Assembly: GCA_028288675.1 (NCBI GenBank)
Contig: JAQBNG010000092.1
Location: 1-32,336 of the forward strand
DNA: 32,336 bases
Source: Flavisolibacter sp.
GTDB taxonomy: Bacteria; Bacteroidota; Bacteroidia; Chitinophagales; Chitinophagaceae
Direction of reading: 5' to 3'
A program made the translations under genes and the position numbers. Below, one piece after another: positions 17,213 through 24,880 of the stretch; within the stretch, counting starts at the first letter, position 1; each line of letters opens with the position of its first letter. The notes under the pieces were generated by a model. That model was not told where the DNA came from. It saw nothing but the letters and a program-made list of their open reading frames with translations, and made no database searches.

Positions 17213-17716
17213 TTAAAGGAAACCAATAGTCATTCTTCCTTCACCTTTTTTTGCATCCAGCATATAAGAACCCACCTTAATACCTTGAAAGAACAATGAT
17301 TGAATATCCTCATTTGCTGTACTTTTTTCTTTATCGGTTTCAATTTTAAATGGTGCACGAACTGATTTGAATGTTCCTGAAGACATTTGAAGTTTTTTTT
17401 CATCACCACTGTAAATAGCGATGTAATAAGCGGTTCCATTTGGCTTAACCACGATGTATTGCTTACTCGCCAACATCATGTCGCAATCTTTTACATTATA
17501 TATCAATGTGCCATCCTCCTGCTTTAGGAGTAAACTACTTTTCACTGCTGCAAAGTCTACCATAATGCCGCAAAGCTTTACTATGTTATTTTCCATTGCT
17601 ACTAAAGCTTTTTCAATTTCTTCGGTAGCTGCGCTGCTTTGTGCATGCACCGTAGATACAAACGAGGCACTAAGCGTAAATGCGATTATAAGTAATGCAA
17701 GATTTTTTTTCATCAT
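17213..17716 (-). CDS. Small exported protein of unknown function
   Basis: A 167-residue protein starting with a clear signal peptide (MMKKNLALLIIAF..STVHAQ). The mature part has a helical beginning (EEIEKALVAMENNIVKLCGIMVDFAAVKSS) and a beta-rich remainder (TLIYNVKDCDMMLASKQYIVVKPNGTAYYIAIY) ending GEGRMTIGFL. I do not recognise a family. The frame is open back to 17926, but the extra 70 codons have no signal-like or family features and cover the candidate promoter, so I take one of the paired ATGs at 17716/17713. It lies between the response regulator gene and the WG-repeat gene, all in the same direction, and has copy B of the shared element about 115 bases upstream. Confidence 0.78.
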   Translation of the reverse strand: MMKKNLALLIIAFTLSASFVSTVHAQSSAATEEIEKALVAMENNIVKLCGIMVDFAAVKSSLLLKQEDGTLIYNVKDCDMMLASKQYIVVKPNGTAYYIAIYSGDEKKLQMSSGTFKSVRAPFKIETDKEKSTANEDIQSLFFQGIKVGSYMLDAKKGEGRMTIGFL

Positions 17717-17806
17717 GGTTTGTTTTAAAATGTGTTGTTTCCCAGTTGTACCTGAATAACTGACGGAATAAGACAGGCGAAGCAAGAACTGCTTATTTAT
17801 CAGTTG

Positions 17807-17853
17807 TAAATGTGCGTTATCCTTGATTGATAAAAAGTGTGAAAAAAGTAGTA
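17807..17853 (-). promoter_or_regulatory. Candidate regulated promoter, copy B of the shared element
   Basis: Minus-strand reading: TACTACTTTTTTCACA (17853-17838), 23 nt, then CACATTTA (17814-17807), a 4-of-6 match to TAnnTTTG. The next gene starts at 17716, so the leader would be about 90 bases. It is downstream of the response regulator stop (17945). Confidence 0.6.
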
Positions 17854-17944
17854 TCGGGATGGTTAATTCGCGTAATAGATACCGGCCTTTGAGCTGATTA
17901 GTAAATAGTAAGAAAGGGAGTTGCAATGTTTCGGCTAATTAATA

Positions 17945-18577
17945 TCACCGTAATCCAGCTTTCCGCAACGCTTCCTTTTTATTACCAGCATGAAGCTTCT
18001 CATAGATATTGCGGATGTGTGTGCGTACGGTTTCTATGGAGATAAATAAATTTTGTGCGATCTCTTTGTAGCTAAAGCCTTTTGATAACCATTGCAGCAC
18101 TTCTTTTTCCCTGTCTGACAGGGTTTCTTTTGCATCTACATAACTTACATCCTGCTGAAATGCGTTGACTACTTTCCTGGCTATCTCGTTGCTCATCGGA
18201 CTGCCGCCTTTTCGTAGGTCGCGAAGGGCATCTATTAATTTAACGGCTTCCGTATTTTTTAAAATATATCCTGTGGCGCCGGCTTTCAGGGCTTTAAAAA
18301 CCTTATCGGCATCATCATAAGCGCTTAATACCATCAACTGAATTTCGGGACGTAAGGGTTTGAGCCAGGCAATAAAATCAATGCCTGATTTGCCGGGCAA
18401 CTGAATATCGGTGAGCACCAGCTCAATCTCATTTCCTAACCCATTTTCAAAATATAGAAAGGCTTCCTCGGCAGAGGCAAAGCTTGCCTGTAGATCAAAT
18501 TCGCCTGAACCCGCTATAAGTGCGGTTAAGTAATTACGAATCTTGTCATCATCCTCTATAATAATAATCGGGGTCAT
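17945..18577 (-). CDS. NarL/FixJ-type response regulator (receiver + LuxR helix-turn-helix)
   Basis: A 210-residue DNA-binding response regulator. The receiver has the acidic pocket IEDDDK (residues 7-12), the phospho-acceptor Asp57 in VLTDIQLPGKSG, the switch serine in MVLSAYDD and the lysine in GYILKNTEA. The output domain is a LuxR/GerE helix-turn-helix at about 148-208 (LSDREKEVLQWLSKGFSYKE, then IAQNLFISIETVRTHIRNIY). The open frame begins with TTG at 18580, but the ATG at 18577 is the better start. The kinase gene ends 59 bases upstream, and that gap contains copy C of the shared element, which suggests that the regulator has its own promoter, perhaps autoregulated. It is the likely partner of the adjacent kinase. 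Confidence 0.95.
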   Translation of the reverse strand: MTPIIIIEDDDKIRNYLTALIAGSGEFDLQASFASAEEAFLYFENGLGNEIELVLTDIQLPGKSGIDFIAWLKPLRPEIQLMVLSAYDDADKVFKALKAGATGYILKNTEAVKLIDALRDLRKGGSPMSNEIARKVVNAFQQDVSYVDAKETLSDREKEVLQWLSKGFSYKEIAQNLFISIETVRTHIRNIYEKLHAGNKKEALRKAGLR

Positions 18578-18583
18578 CAAAAA

Positions 18584-18630
18584 CGAAGATAGCTTATAGC
18601 TGTTTTTTTATTGATGTGAAAAAAGTAGTA
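18584..18630 (-). promoter_or_regulatory. Candidate regulated promoter, copy C of the shared element
   Basis: Minus-strand reading: TACTACTTTTTTCACA (18630-18615), 23 nt, then TATCTTCG (18591-18584), a 5-of-6 match to TAnnTTTG. Only 6 bases separate it from the regulator ATG at 18577, so the transcript would be nearly leaderless. It lies in the 59-base gap after the kinase stop. Confidence 0.65.
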
Positions 18631-18636
18631 AGGCAT

Positions 18637-21600
18637 TTAAAGGGGAAGGCTATAGTTTACAGAAGTTCCTTCCTCAAGCTGTATCCATTCAATTCCGCCA
18701 CCAATATCGTCCATTCGTTTTTTCATATTTGATAAACCATTGTGCCCGGCTTTAACGCTTTTTGTAATGATCCAGCTACCATTATCAGTAACAGTAAAAC
18801 AAAATTTGTCTTCTGTAATTAAAAGCTTTAAGTATATGTCAGTAGCACCGGAATGTTTCATTGCATTGTTCAACGCTTCCCTTGTTACCAGGTACAAATT
18901 CCTGCGTTCTGCATTGCTAAGCTTACAATAAGGAACCGTTTCCGGAAAACATATAGTGAACCTAACATCAAGCGATTCGAAAATTTGTTGCGACTGTTCC
19001 CTGGTATAAGCCAGCAGGTTTTCAAGTGTATCATTCTGAGGGTTCAATGCCCAAATTATTTCGCTGATTGTTTGTACAAGACGCCGCGCCGAAGTAGCAA
19101 TTACTTTTATATCTTTTTTTAATTCTGTAGCGTCTTTAAACTGCGTTTGAATTAACTCACTTAGCAGAGCGATATGCGTTATGCCGCTGCCAATTTCATC
19201 ATGCATATCTGCGCTTATCCGGTTGCGTTCAGCATTAACCGCCACCTGTTTTTCCAGTAAGCGCAACCTTCTTTTCGCTTTTAGCTGCGATATGTTATAA
19301 GTGATAAGAACAATTGTAAGTAATAAAAGCAGCGCCATTGTAGTAATAAACCAGATGCGTTTCCAGAAAGGCGATTGAATAAAAATAATAACCTGCTCTT
19401 CGGTACTCCATATTCCATCAGCATTGGATACTTTGAGCTTTAAGGTGTAATTGCCCGGTGTAAGATTTGTATACCGGGCATTTTTATTTTTTGTAATAAC
19501 CGGGTTAGGATCCCATCCTTCCAGCATGTACTGCACCTTATTGGCTTCGGGCCTTGTATAATCAAGGGCAGCGAATGTAAAGTTTACACCATTTTTATCA
19601 TGGGGTAAAGTGATGGTGTGGTTGGTAAGAAAGCCCGCATCTTTTTGAAAAACAGCGCCGTTGATTTCAATCCGGTTTATGGCCGCTACAGGTTTTATAA
19701 CTTCTTTACTTATATAGCCTGGCTTAAACCAATTGAACCCCCTGATGCCACCGAAATAAAAGTTGCCACTGGTACTTTTATAAAAAGCCTGCGTGTTAAA
19801 CTCGTTGCTTTGCAATCCGTCCAGGTAAGAATAGTTTTCGGCCCTCCCTGTTTTTGTGTTCAGATAACTAAGCCCGCCATTGGTGCTTATCCACCTGTTT
19901 CCATCCACATCTTCAAGCGAACCATATACGTAGCTGTTTGCCAGTCCATCTTTTTCATTCCAAAGCTTATATTTTTCTGTAGCTGTGTTCAAATGAATCA
20001 ATCCTATACCGGTTGAAACCCATAGCCATGCCGCATTTTTTTCGTCTATTCTCACGCTACGCAGGTCGATGCCATTGAGTAAAGCAGACGACATTTCATA
20101 ACCTCGTATGCCAGGTTTCAATTTATATAATCCAAAGCCGGGAATAGTCGCATAAATGATTCCATCCGGCATTTCTACTACATCGGTTGTGAGTGTAGCA
20201 GAAAAAGGGTTATCGCTAAAATGAGTTCCTTCATACTCACCGTTTCTCCGCCTGCTTACTTTTACTAAACCTTGCATTGTTGCTGCCAGCAGGTCACCGT
20301 TCTTCAATTGAATCATCTTATAAACAAAAATATTTAAGTCCGGGTACAGCTTTAGAAATTTATGCAACGCAATGGTTTTAAATGTTCCGCTTTTTTCATC
20401 AAATAAAGAAATGCCTCCGCTGCTGCCTATCCACATATTGCCATCGCGGTCTTTTAAAATGCCGGCTACCATATTACCGGGCAAGCTGGCAGGGTTGTCT
20501 TTTTCGTAATGATAATTGAGGAGTATTTCGGTTTTAGGATCAAGGATATTTAAGCCGTTCGTTTGCGAACCAAACCAGATGCGTTCTTTTGCATCTTCAT
20601 AAAAACACTTTGTAAAGTAATCGTTGAGCACGGGGTAGTCGCCTTCCGATAACGGAAACAAATTAAACCGTGGTTGTTTCAAATCGAGTTTGGCAACACC
20701 ACCTCCATCAAGACCTATCCAAAGGTTCTGGCTCCGGTCAATATACAGGCAGGTAGTCAGGTCAAAAGGCAATGATTTTATTTTAGAATTATTATGATGA
20801 TATTTCTGGAACCGGTTATTTTGTTCATCATAATAAAACAATCCATTACCCCTGGCTGTCATCCAAAGCCTACCATAATTATCCCGCACACCATCCTGCG
20901 AATAGAACGAAACTTTGCGGTCGTTGATCATCTTCGGCACTGTATGACTTTTGCCAGTTTGCAGATCGTTATAAACAAGCCTGTCATCAAAAGCCTTAAC
21001 AATATATTTATCGCTGAAGAAAATGGCATGTGGCGGATCGCCTTTTAAGTGAACAGAATAAACGTGAGTGTATTTATTAAACGTCAGGTAAGGATCGTTC
21101 TTTGAAACCAGGCGTACCCAGATGTTTCCTGCATTGTCAACCGTATTATAAGTGAATAATAAAGTTGTTGTATTTGTAGGCACAGGAAACGGGTACTGAT
21201 GAAGGCTGCCTGAATAAATATTGAACTCAAAAATTCCTTTCACAACATTAAACAACCATAAGGAACCCGTGCTATCCAATGCAACAGGTAAAAAGCTAAC
21301 GTTCTCAAATTCGGCTTTAGTGAATGCCCGCACCTTCACTATGTTTTCTGTGTACACATCCCATTTATAAATGCCGCTTTCATTGCTGTACCAAATGTTG
21401 CCTTCGTTATCTGCGAAAATTTTGCCCCTTACAAAATTGTTGATGACATTATTTGCATTTTCACTTTTATACTTAAATCCACGAAGTTCGCTTCCATCAT
21501 AACGGCACAAGCCATCGGGAGTGCCAAACCACATATACCCTTTTTTATCCTGTGTAATACTGTAAACAGAACTGTGCGGCATACCATCATTAACACCAAG

Positions 21601-21699
21601 ATGTTCAAAGCGGGGAATGAGATTTTGTGAATTAACGGCTTGTGTGATAAACAACACAAGTGCAGTAAAGACGGTTAGTATCAATGTTTTGGCGGGCAA
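18637..21699 (-). CDS. Two-component-regulator-propeller sensor histidine kinase
   Basis: A 1020-residue membrane kinase. Order of parts: signal peptide (1-24), a large periplasmic sensor of regulator-propeller blades (repeated GYMWFGTPDGLCRYD, NLWIGLDGGGVAKLD, NMWIGSSGGISLFD phrases) up to about residue 670, a Y_Y_Y domain (YMLEGWDPNPVI, NLTPGNYTLKLKVSNADGIW), one membrane span near 775-800, a HisKA_3 dimerisation helix with phospho-acceptor His833 (ISADMHDEIGSGITHI) and a HATPase_c domain (N box REALNNAMKHSG, G2 box GHNGLSNMKKR). The G1 box reads TDNGSW, lacking the second glycine of the usual DxGxG. This is not the hybrid type: no receiver or AraC domain is fused, and the regulator is the next gene. 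The start is TTG at 21699; no in-frame ATG would keep the signal peptide. In Bacteroidota such kinases usually sense glycans or envelope signals. Confidence 0.95.
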   Translation of the reverse strand: MPAKTLILTVFTALVLFITQAVNSQNLIPRFEHLGVNDGMPHSSVYSITQDKKGYMWFGTPDGLCRYDGSELRGFKYKSENANNVINNFVRGKIFADNEGNIWYSNESGIYKWDVYTENIVKVRAFTKAEFENVSFLPVALDSTGSLWLFNVVKGIFEFNIYSGSLHQYPFPVPTNTTTLLFTYNTVDNAGNIWVRLVSKNDPYLTFNKYTHVYSVHLKGDPPHAIFFSDKYIVKAFDDRLVYNDLQTGKSHTVPKMINDRKVSFYSQDGVRDNYGRLWMTARGNGLFYYDEQNNRFQKYHHNNSKIKSLPFDLTTCLYIDRSQNLWIGLDGGGVAKLDLKQPRFNLFPLSEGDYPVLNDYFTKCFYEDAKERIWFGSQTNGLNILDPKTEILLNYHYEKDNPASLPGNMVAGILKDRDGNMWIGSSGGISLFDEKSGTFKTIALHKFLKLYPDLNIFVYKMIQLKNGDLLAATMQGLVKVSRRRNGEYEGTHFSDNPFSATLTTDVVEMPDGIIYATIPGFGLYKLKPGIRGYEMSSALLNGIDLRSVRIDEKNAAWLWVSTGIGLIHLNTATEKYKLWNEKDGLANSYVYGSLEDVDGNRWISTNGGLSYLNTKTGRAENYSYLDGLQSNEFNTQAFYKSTSGNFYFGGIRGFNWFKPGYISKEVIKPVAAINRIEINGAVFQKDAGFLTNHTITLPHDKNGVNFTFAALDYTRPEANKVQYMLEGWDPNPVITKNKNARYTNLTPGNYTLKLKVSNADGIWSTEEQVIIFIQSPFWKRIWFITTMALLLLLTIVLITYNISQLKAKRRLRLLEKQVAVNAERNRISADMHDEIGSGITHIALLSELIQTQFKDATELKKDIKVIATSARRLVQTISEIIWALNPQNDTLENLLAYTREQSQQIFESLDVRFTICFPETVPYCKLSNAERRNLYLVTREALNNAMKHSGATDIYLKLLITEDKFCFTVTDNGSWIITKSVKAGHNGLSNMKKRMDDIGGGIEWIQLEEGTSVNYSLPL

Positions 21700-21905
21700 T
21701 TCCTGAATATAATAAATAACCTTTTGAACGGCTGAAAAAATAGCTGAGCTTACTTAAAGCAAGGGTGGAGGCCATAGAGGCTGGTAATCTGGGAATCGCT
21801 GGCATGTAAGTATCAGCCTTGCTTAGATAACAAGCCGTGCAGATGAAAACCTGAATAGGTAAGCCAAAGAATCTTAAACTCTAAACCTCAAATTCCAAAC
21901 CCTTT

Positions 21906-21913
21906 TATCTTTG
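21906..21913 (+). promoter_or_regulatory. -7 promoter box of glyS, near-leaderless
   Basis: TATCTTTG is an exact match to TAnnTTTG. The glyS ATG is only 6 bases downstream (21920), so transcription would start at or next to the start codon. No clear -33 TTTG is seen. Confidence 0.6.
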
Positions 21914-21919
21914 CCCGCT

Positions 21920-23386
21920 ATGGCAACAGATAACAACCGGTTTCAGGCAATTATATCGCATTGCAAAGAGTATGGATTTGTATTCCCTTCTTCAGAAATT
22001 TATGACGGCTTAGGCGCTGTATATGATTATGGTCAATGGGGGAGTGAACTTAAGAAAAACATTAAAGATTACTGGTGGAAAAGTATGGTGCAGTTAAATG
22101 AAAATATAGTAGGCATTGACGCTGCAATTTTCATGCATCCCACTACATGGAAGGCCAGCGGTCACGTAGATAATTTCAGCGACCCTATGATTGATAATAA
22201 GGATAGCAACAAACGGTATAGGGTAGATCATATTATTGAAGCGAAAGCAGATGAATTGGAGGCGGCCGGTCATACAGACCAGGCAGAACTTTTATTGAAG
22301 GAAATGGATTCTCTTCTTGCTGAAAATAATTTTGATGGCTTAAAAACATTGATAGAAAATAACAAGATCGTTTGCGCCATTAGCGGCACTTCTAACTGGA
22401 CAGATGTGCGTCAGTTCAACCTTATGTTCTCCACTGAATTTGGCGCCATATCATCTGATGATCCCGAAGAAAATAAAATTTATTTACGTCCTGAAACGGC
22501 GCAGGGAATTTTCGTTAATTTTTTGAACGTGCAAAAAACCGGACGTATGAAAATTCCGTTTGGTATTGCACAAATTGGTAAGGCATTCCGTAACGAAATT
22601 GTGGCCCGTCAATTCATTTTTCGAATGCGTGAGTTTGAACAAATGGAGATGCAATTTTTTATTCGTCCCGGCACACAAAAACAATGGTACGAGCATTGGA
22701 AAGCGGCAAGGATGGAATGGCATTTGAGTTTAGGTATTGCTGCTGATAAATACCGTTTTCACGATCATGTAAAGTTGGCGCACTATGCCGATGCCGCCTG
22801 CGATATTGAATATAATTTTCCTATAGGTTTTAAAGAAGTGGAAGGCATTCACTCCCGTACCGATTTTGATTTAAAGGCACACCAGGAATATAGTAAAAAG
22901 AAAATGCAATACTTTGATAACGATATTGATGAAGCTACTGGCAAGCCTTACGGTAACTATGTTCCTTACGTTGTTGAAACTTCTATTGGTGTTGACAGAA
23001 CCGTGATGATGGTATTAAGCGAAGCGTATGAAGAACAGGATTTAAGTACAGACGAAAAGAAGGACAGCCGTGTGGTATTGAAGTTCCCGGTTAAGCTGGC
23101 GCCAATTAAGTTAGCCGTTTTGCCATTGGTAAAAAAAGATGGATTACCTGATATTGCCCGCAGTATTATTAATGATTGCAAACAAAAATTCCGTTGCTTT
23201 TACGAAGAAAAAGATACCATCGGCAAACGCTACAGAAGAATGGATGCTTTAGGTACGCCATTCTGTGTAACTGTGGACTATCAAACCAAAGAAGATAACA
23301 CGGTTACAATCCGCTATAGAGATACAATGCAGCAGGAAAGAGTCTCAATTGATCAGATCATTGCCATTATTCAACAGGAATTATAA
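21920..23386 (+). CDS. glyS: Glycine--tRNA ligase, homodimeric type
   Basis: A 488-residue class II synthetase of the alpha-2 type that charges tRNA-Gly. It starts with the conserved FQAIISHCKEYGFVFPSSEI segment and GLGAVYDYGQWG. Motif 2 is QIGKAFRNEIVARQFIFRMREFEQMEMQFF and motif 3 ETSIGVDRTVMMVL; the anticodon-binding domain begins at about LAPIKLAVLPLVKK and runs to the end. The open frame begins nine bases earlier at a TTG that falls inside the promoter box, so I use the ATG at 21920. It is monocistronic: divergent from the kinase gene and closed by a hairpin at 23418-23442. Confidence 0.97.
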   Translation: MATDNNRFQAIISHCKEYGFVFPSSEIYDGLGAVYDYGQWGSELKKNIKDYWWKSMVQLNENIVGIDAAIFMHPTTWKASGHVDNFSDPMIDNKDSNKRYRVDHIIEAKADELEAAGHTDQAELLLKEMDSLLAENNFDGLKTLIENNKIVCAISGTSNWTDVRQFNLMFSTEFGAISSDDPEENKIYLRPETAQGIFVNFLNVQKTGRMKIPFGIAQIGKAFRNEIVARQFIFRMREFEQMEMQFFIRPGTQKQWYEHWKAARMEWHLSLGIAADKYRFHDHVKLAHYADAACDIEYNFPIGFKEVEGIHSRTDFDLKAHQEYSKKKMQYFDNDIDEATGKPYGNYVPYVVETSIGVDRTVMMVLSEAYEEQDLSTDEKKDSRVVLKFPVKLAPIKLAVLPLVKKDGLPDIARSIINDCKQKFRCFYEEKDTIGKRYRRMDALGTPFCVTVDYQTKEDNTVTIRYRDTMQQERVSIDQIIAIIQQEL

Positions 23387-23417
23387 TCAATAGTTTTCAG
23401 TGCATTTGTAATAAAGA

Positions 23418-23442
23418 AAAGGCCCGCTACATGCGGGCTTTT
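23418..23442. terminator. Terminator between glyS and the small minus-strand gene
   Basis: AAAGGCCCGC pairs with GCGGGCTTTT (ten pairs, one G-U) around the loop TACAT. T-rich after the stem on the plus strand and preceded by an A run, so it can serve both converging genes. Confidence 0.85.
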
Positions 23443-23463
23443 CAATTTAATTGTACAAAACAC

Positions 23464-23655
23464 TTATCTGATTTTAAGGCCGCGCATACGGCTTTTATTA
23501 CGACACTTCCAAAGGTCTATAGCTCCAAAACTTTTTTTGTTTTGTGACGGTTGAGAAAAAACATAATCCAGGGCTAATGTTTCATTCACTGGTCTAAACT
23601 CTCTTAAATCCTTTTCTTCTATTTGTACAATAGAGGGTGTATTTGCAGTTTTCAT
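23464..23655 (-). CDS. Small protein of unknown function (63 residues)
   Basis: A short, soluble, rather basic protein: KTANTPSIVQIEEKDLREF, then PVNETLALDYVFSQ, ending DLWKCRNKSRMRGLKIR. I do not recognise a named family. Reasons to believe it: it fills the space between a terminator and a perfect -7 box (23773-23780), it is not overlapped by another plausible gene, and the composition is protein-like with a basic C-terminal tail that could bind nucleic acid. It has no signal peptide, membrane segment or metal motif (a single cysteine). The leader is about 118 bases and holds a perfect palindrome. Confidence 0.65.
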   Translation of the reverse strand: MKTANTPSIVQIEEKDLREFRPVNETLALDYVFSQPSQNKKSFGAIDLWKCRNKSRMRGLKIR

Positions 23656-23744
23656 ACTTCTAATTTAATGATGAAATAAAAAATTTTGTTCAGGCAAGCA
23701 AAGCGCTGAATTTTTTATCGAAACAGGGTTTATGTTTCTCAATT

Positions 23745-23760
23745 AAAGATGATCATCTTT
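23745..23760. repeat. Perfect 16-bp palindrome in the leader of the small gene
   Basis: AAAGATGATCATCTTT is its own reverse complement and is flanked by AATT on both sides (directly on the left, after TG on the right). It lies just downstream of the predicted transcription start of the 63-residue gene, a position that suits a repressor operator or an RNA hairpin. Confidence 0.6.
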
Positions 23761-23772
23761 TGAATTCGGGTG

Positions 23773-23780
23773 CAAACCTA
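23773..23780 (-). promoter_or_regulatory. -7 promoter box of the small gene
   Basis: Minus-strand TAGGTTTG, an exact TAnnTTTG match. Upstream of it (23796-23806) is CTACTTTTTTC, which shares 11 bases with the regulon element but at a different spacing. Confidence 0.55.
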
Positions 23781-23965
23781 AGACGGAATAATTAGGAAAA
23801 AAGTAGGTAGTAAAAGAGTTTAACAATTAAAGGCCGGAGTGCTTTATAAACAGGCAATACAAATTTTATTTTTTAACAATTGCGTATATTGTACACGTCG
23901 AAATTATCAGTTTTACATGCTGAATTTCCTTATTTAAATAGCCATAACATTATAACAGGAGATTT

Positions 23966-24706
23966 TTATCCGTATAGTTCAAGATGTATCGCCTTTCTGT
24001 CGTATCCTAATTCCACTATTCGTTTTCTTGCTTCATCAACCATTGCTTTCCATCCACATAAATAAAAATTAGCAGGTGGCGGTTCACTGCTTCCATTCAT
24101 TTTTCCCCTGATTAAATTTTCATATACGGCATGAACATAACCGCAGCAGCCACCCCATTGCTCGCGGGAAAGTGTTGGATAGAAATGAAAGTTTTCAACT
24201 TCCATTTCCAATTGCTTTAATTCACCTGTGTACAAAAGATCTTTTTGTTCACGGGTACCAAAAATCAGGTTGATATTTTGATGCGGGATATTATGCCGCT
24301 TTATATGATGGATCATGCTTCTGAATGGGGCAATACCTGTTCCGGTGCAAATCAAATAAAAATCTTTATCCAACGGATCAGGTAAAGTAAATACACCCTG
24401 AGGTCCGCGCAATGTTAATTCCGAACCCACCCGAACTTCGTTAAACATATACGTTGTACCTGCACCACCTTCAAGTATCACAATCAGTAACTCAAAAACA
24501 TTGGTGTCATCAGGCCAGGAAGCTATGGAATAACTTCTCCATCTTTTGTTGGGCTTTTCATGAATGGGTAAATCCAGCGTCACAAATTGGCCCGGGGCAA
24601 AATCAAACGTTTCTATTTCCGGAACCTGTATCCAGAATCTACGCGTATTGTAAGTTTCTTGTTCAATGCGGTTAACGATGCCTTTGCGCCAGGGTTGTAA
24701 TGCCAT
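23966..24706 (-). CDS. Ferredoxin-NADP reductase-like FAD/NAD(P) oxidoreductase
   Basis: A 246-residue flavoprotein of the FNR fold. The FAD-binding R-x-Y-S motif is RSYS at 57-60 with GQFVTLDLP before it; the nucleotide-binding loop is CTGTGIAPFRSM at about 120-131; the C-terminal NFYLCGWKAMVDEARKRI strand-helix closes the NAD(P) domain, and the protein ends ELYG. There is no fused 2Fe-2S, globin or reductase partner domain, so it would act as a free reductase passing electrons between NAD(P)H and ferredoxin, flavodoxin or a similar carrier. No such partner is encoded nearby. The gap to the gene upstream is 170 bases and includes a hairpin. Confidence 0.9.
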   Translation of the reverse strand: MALQPWRKGIVNRIEQETYNTRRFWIQVPEIETFDFAPGQFVTLDLPIHEKPNKRWRSYSIASWPDDTNVFELLIVILEGGAGTTYMFNEVRVGSELTLRGPQGVFTLPDPLDKDFYLICTGTGIAPFRSMIHHIKRHNIPHQNINLIFGTREQKDLLYTGELKQLEMEVENFHFYPTLSREQWGGCCGYVHAVYENLIRGKMNGSSEPPPANFYLCGWKAMVDEARKRIVELGYDRKAIHLELYG

Positions 24707-24845
24707 AAAGCAGTTTTGGGCTTAAATTACTGAAAAGAAATTAACCCTGAAGTTTTCCACATAAAAATGCTATTGGCACAGTAGTTGGAAAATGTGAGAA
24801 AGAATTAATTAACTCCAAATATTTTAGTCGGACGGTTTAGGTTAT

Positions 24846-24880
24846 AGGGCTGGTATTCTTACCGGCCCTTATTTTTTTAC
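24846..24880 (+). terminator. Hairpin with plus-strand T tract, role unclear
   Basis: AGGGCTGGT and ACCGGCCCT form a 9-bp stem (one T-G pair) with loop ATTCTT, followed on the plus strand by TATTTTTTTA. The genes on both sides run on the minus strand, where the stem follows the stop at 24877 but has only TATAACCT after it. It may end the small secreted protein transcript imperfectly, or stop antisense transcription. Confidence 0.45.

Larger units (their letters stand above)
23656..23965. other. 310-bp gap between the reductase gene and the 63-residue protein gene
   Basis: Contains the promoter box and palindrome listed separately for the small gene. The remainder (23811-23965) is AT-rich, and the reductase stop at its right edge has no convincing terminator hairpin. 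A 61-codon plus-strand frame from 23880 overlaps the reductase gene and is not credible. Confidence 0.5.

Noticed and set aside
17717-17926. N-terminal extension of the small exported protein by 70 codons.
   Set aside because: It would bury a clear signal peptide in the middle of the protein and covers the candidate promoter; the ATG at 17716 is better.
23880-24065. Plus-strand open frame of 61 codons.
   Set aside because: It overlaps the reductase gene on the other strand and has no promoter box or family resemblance.
24780-24805. ATGTGAGAAAGAATTAA upstream of the reductase gene as a fourth regulon element.
   Set aside because: It has too many mismatches to the core, and the GTAGTA end is missing.
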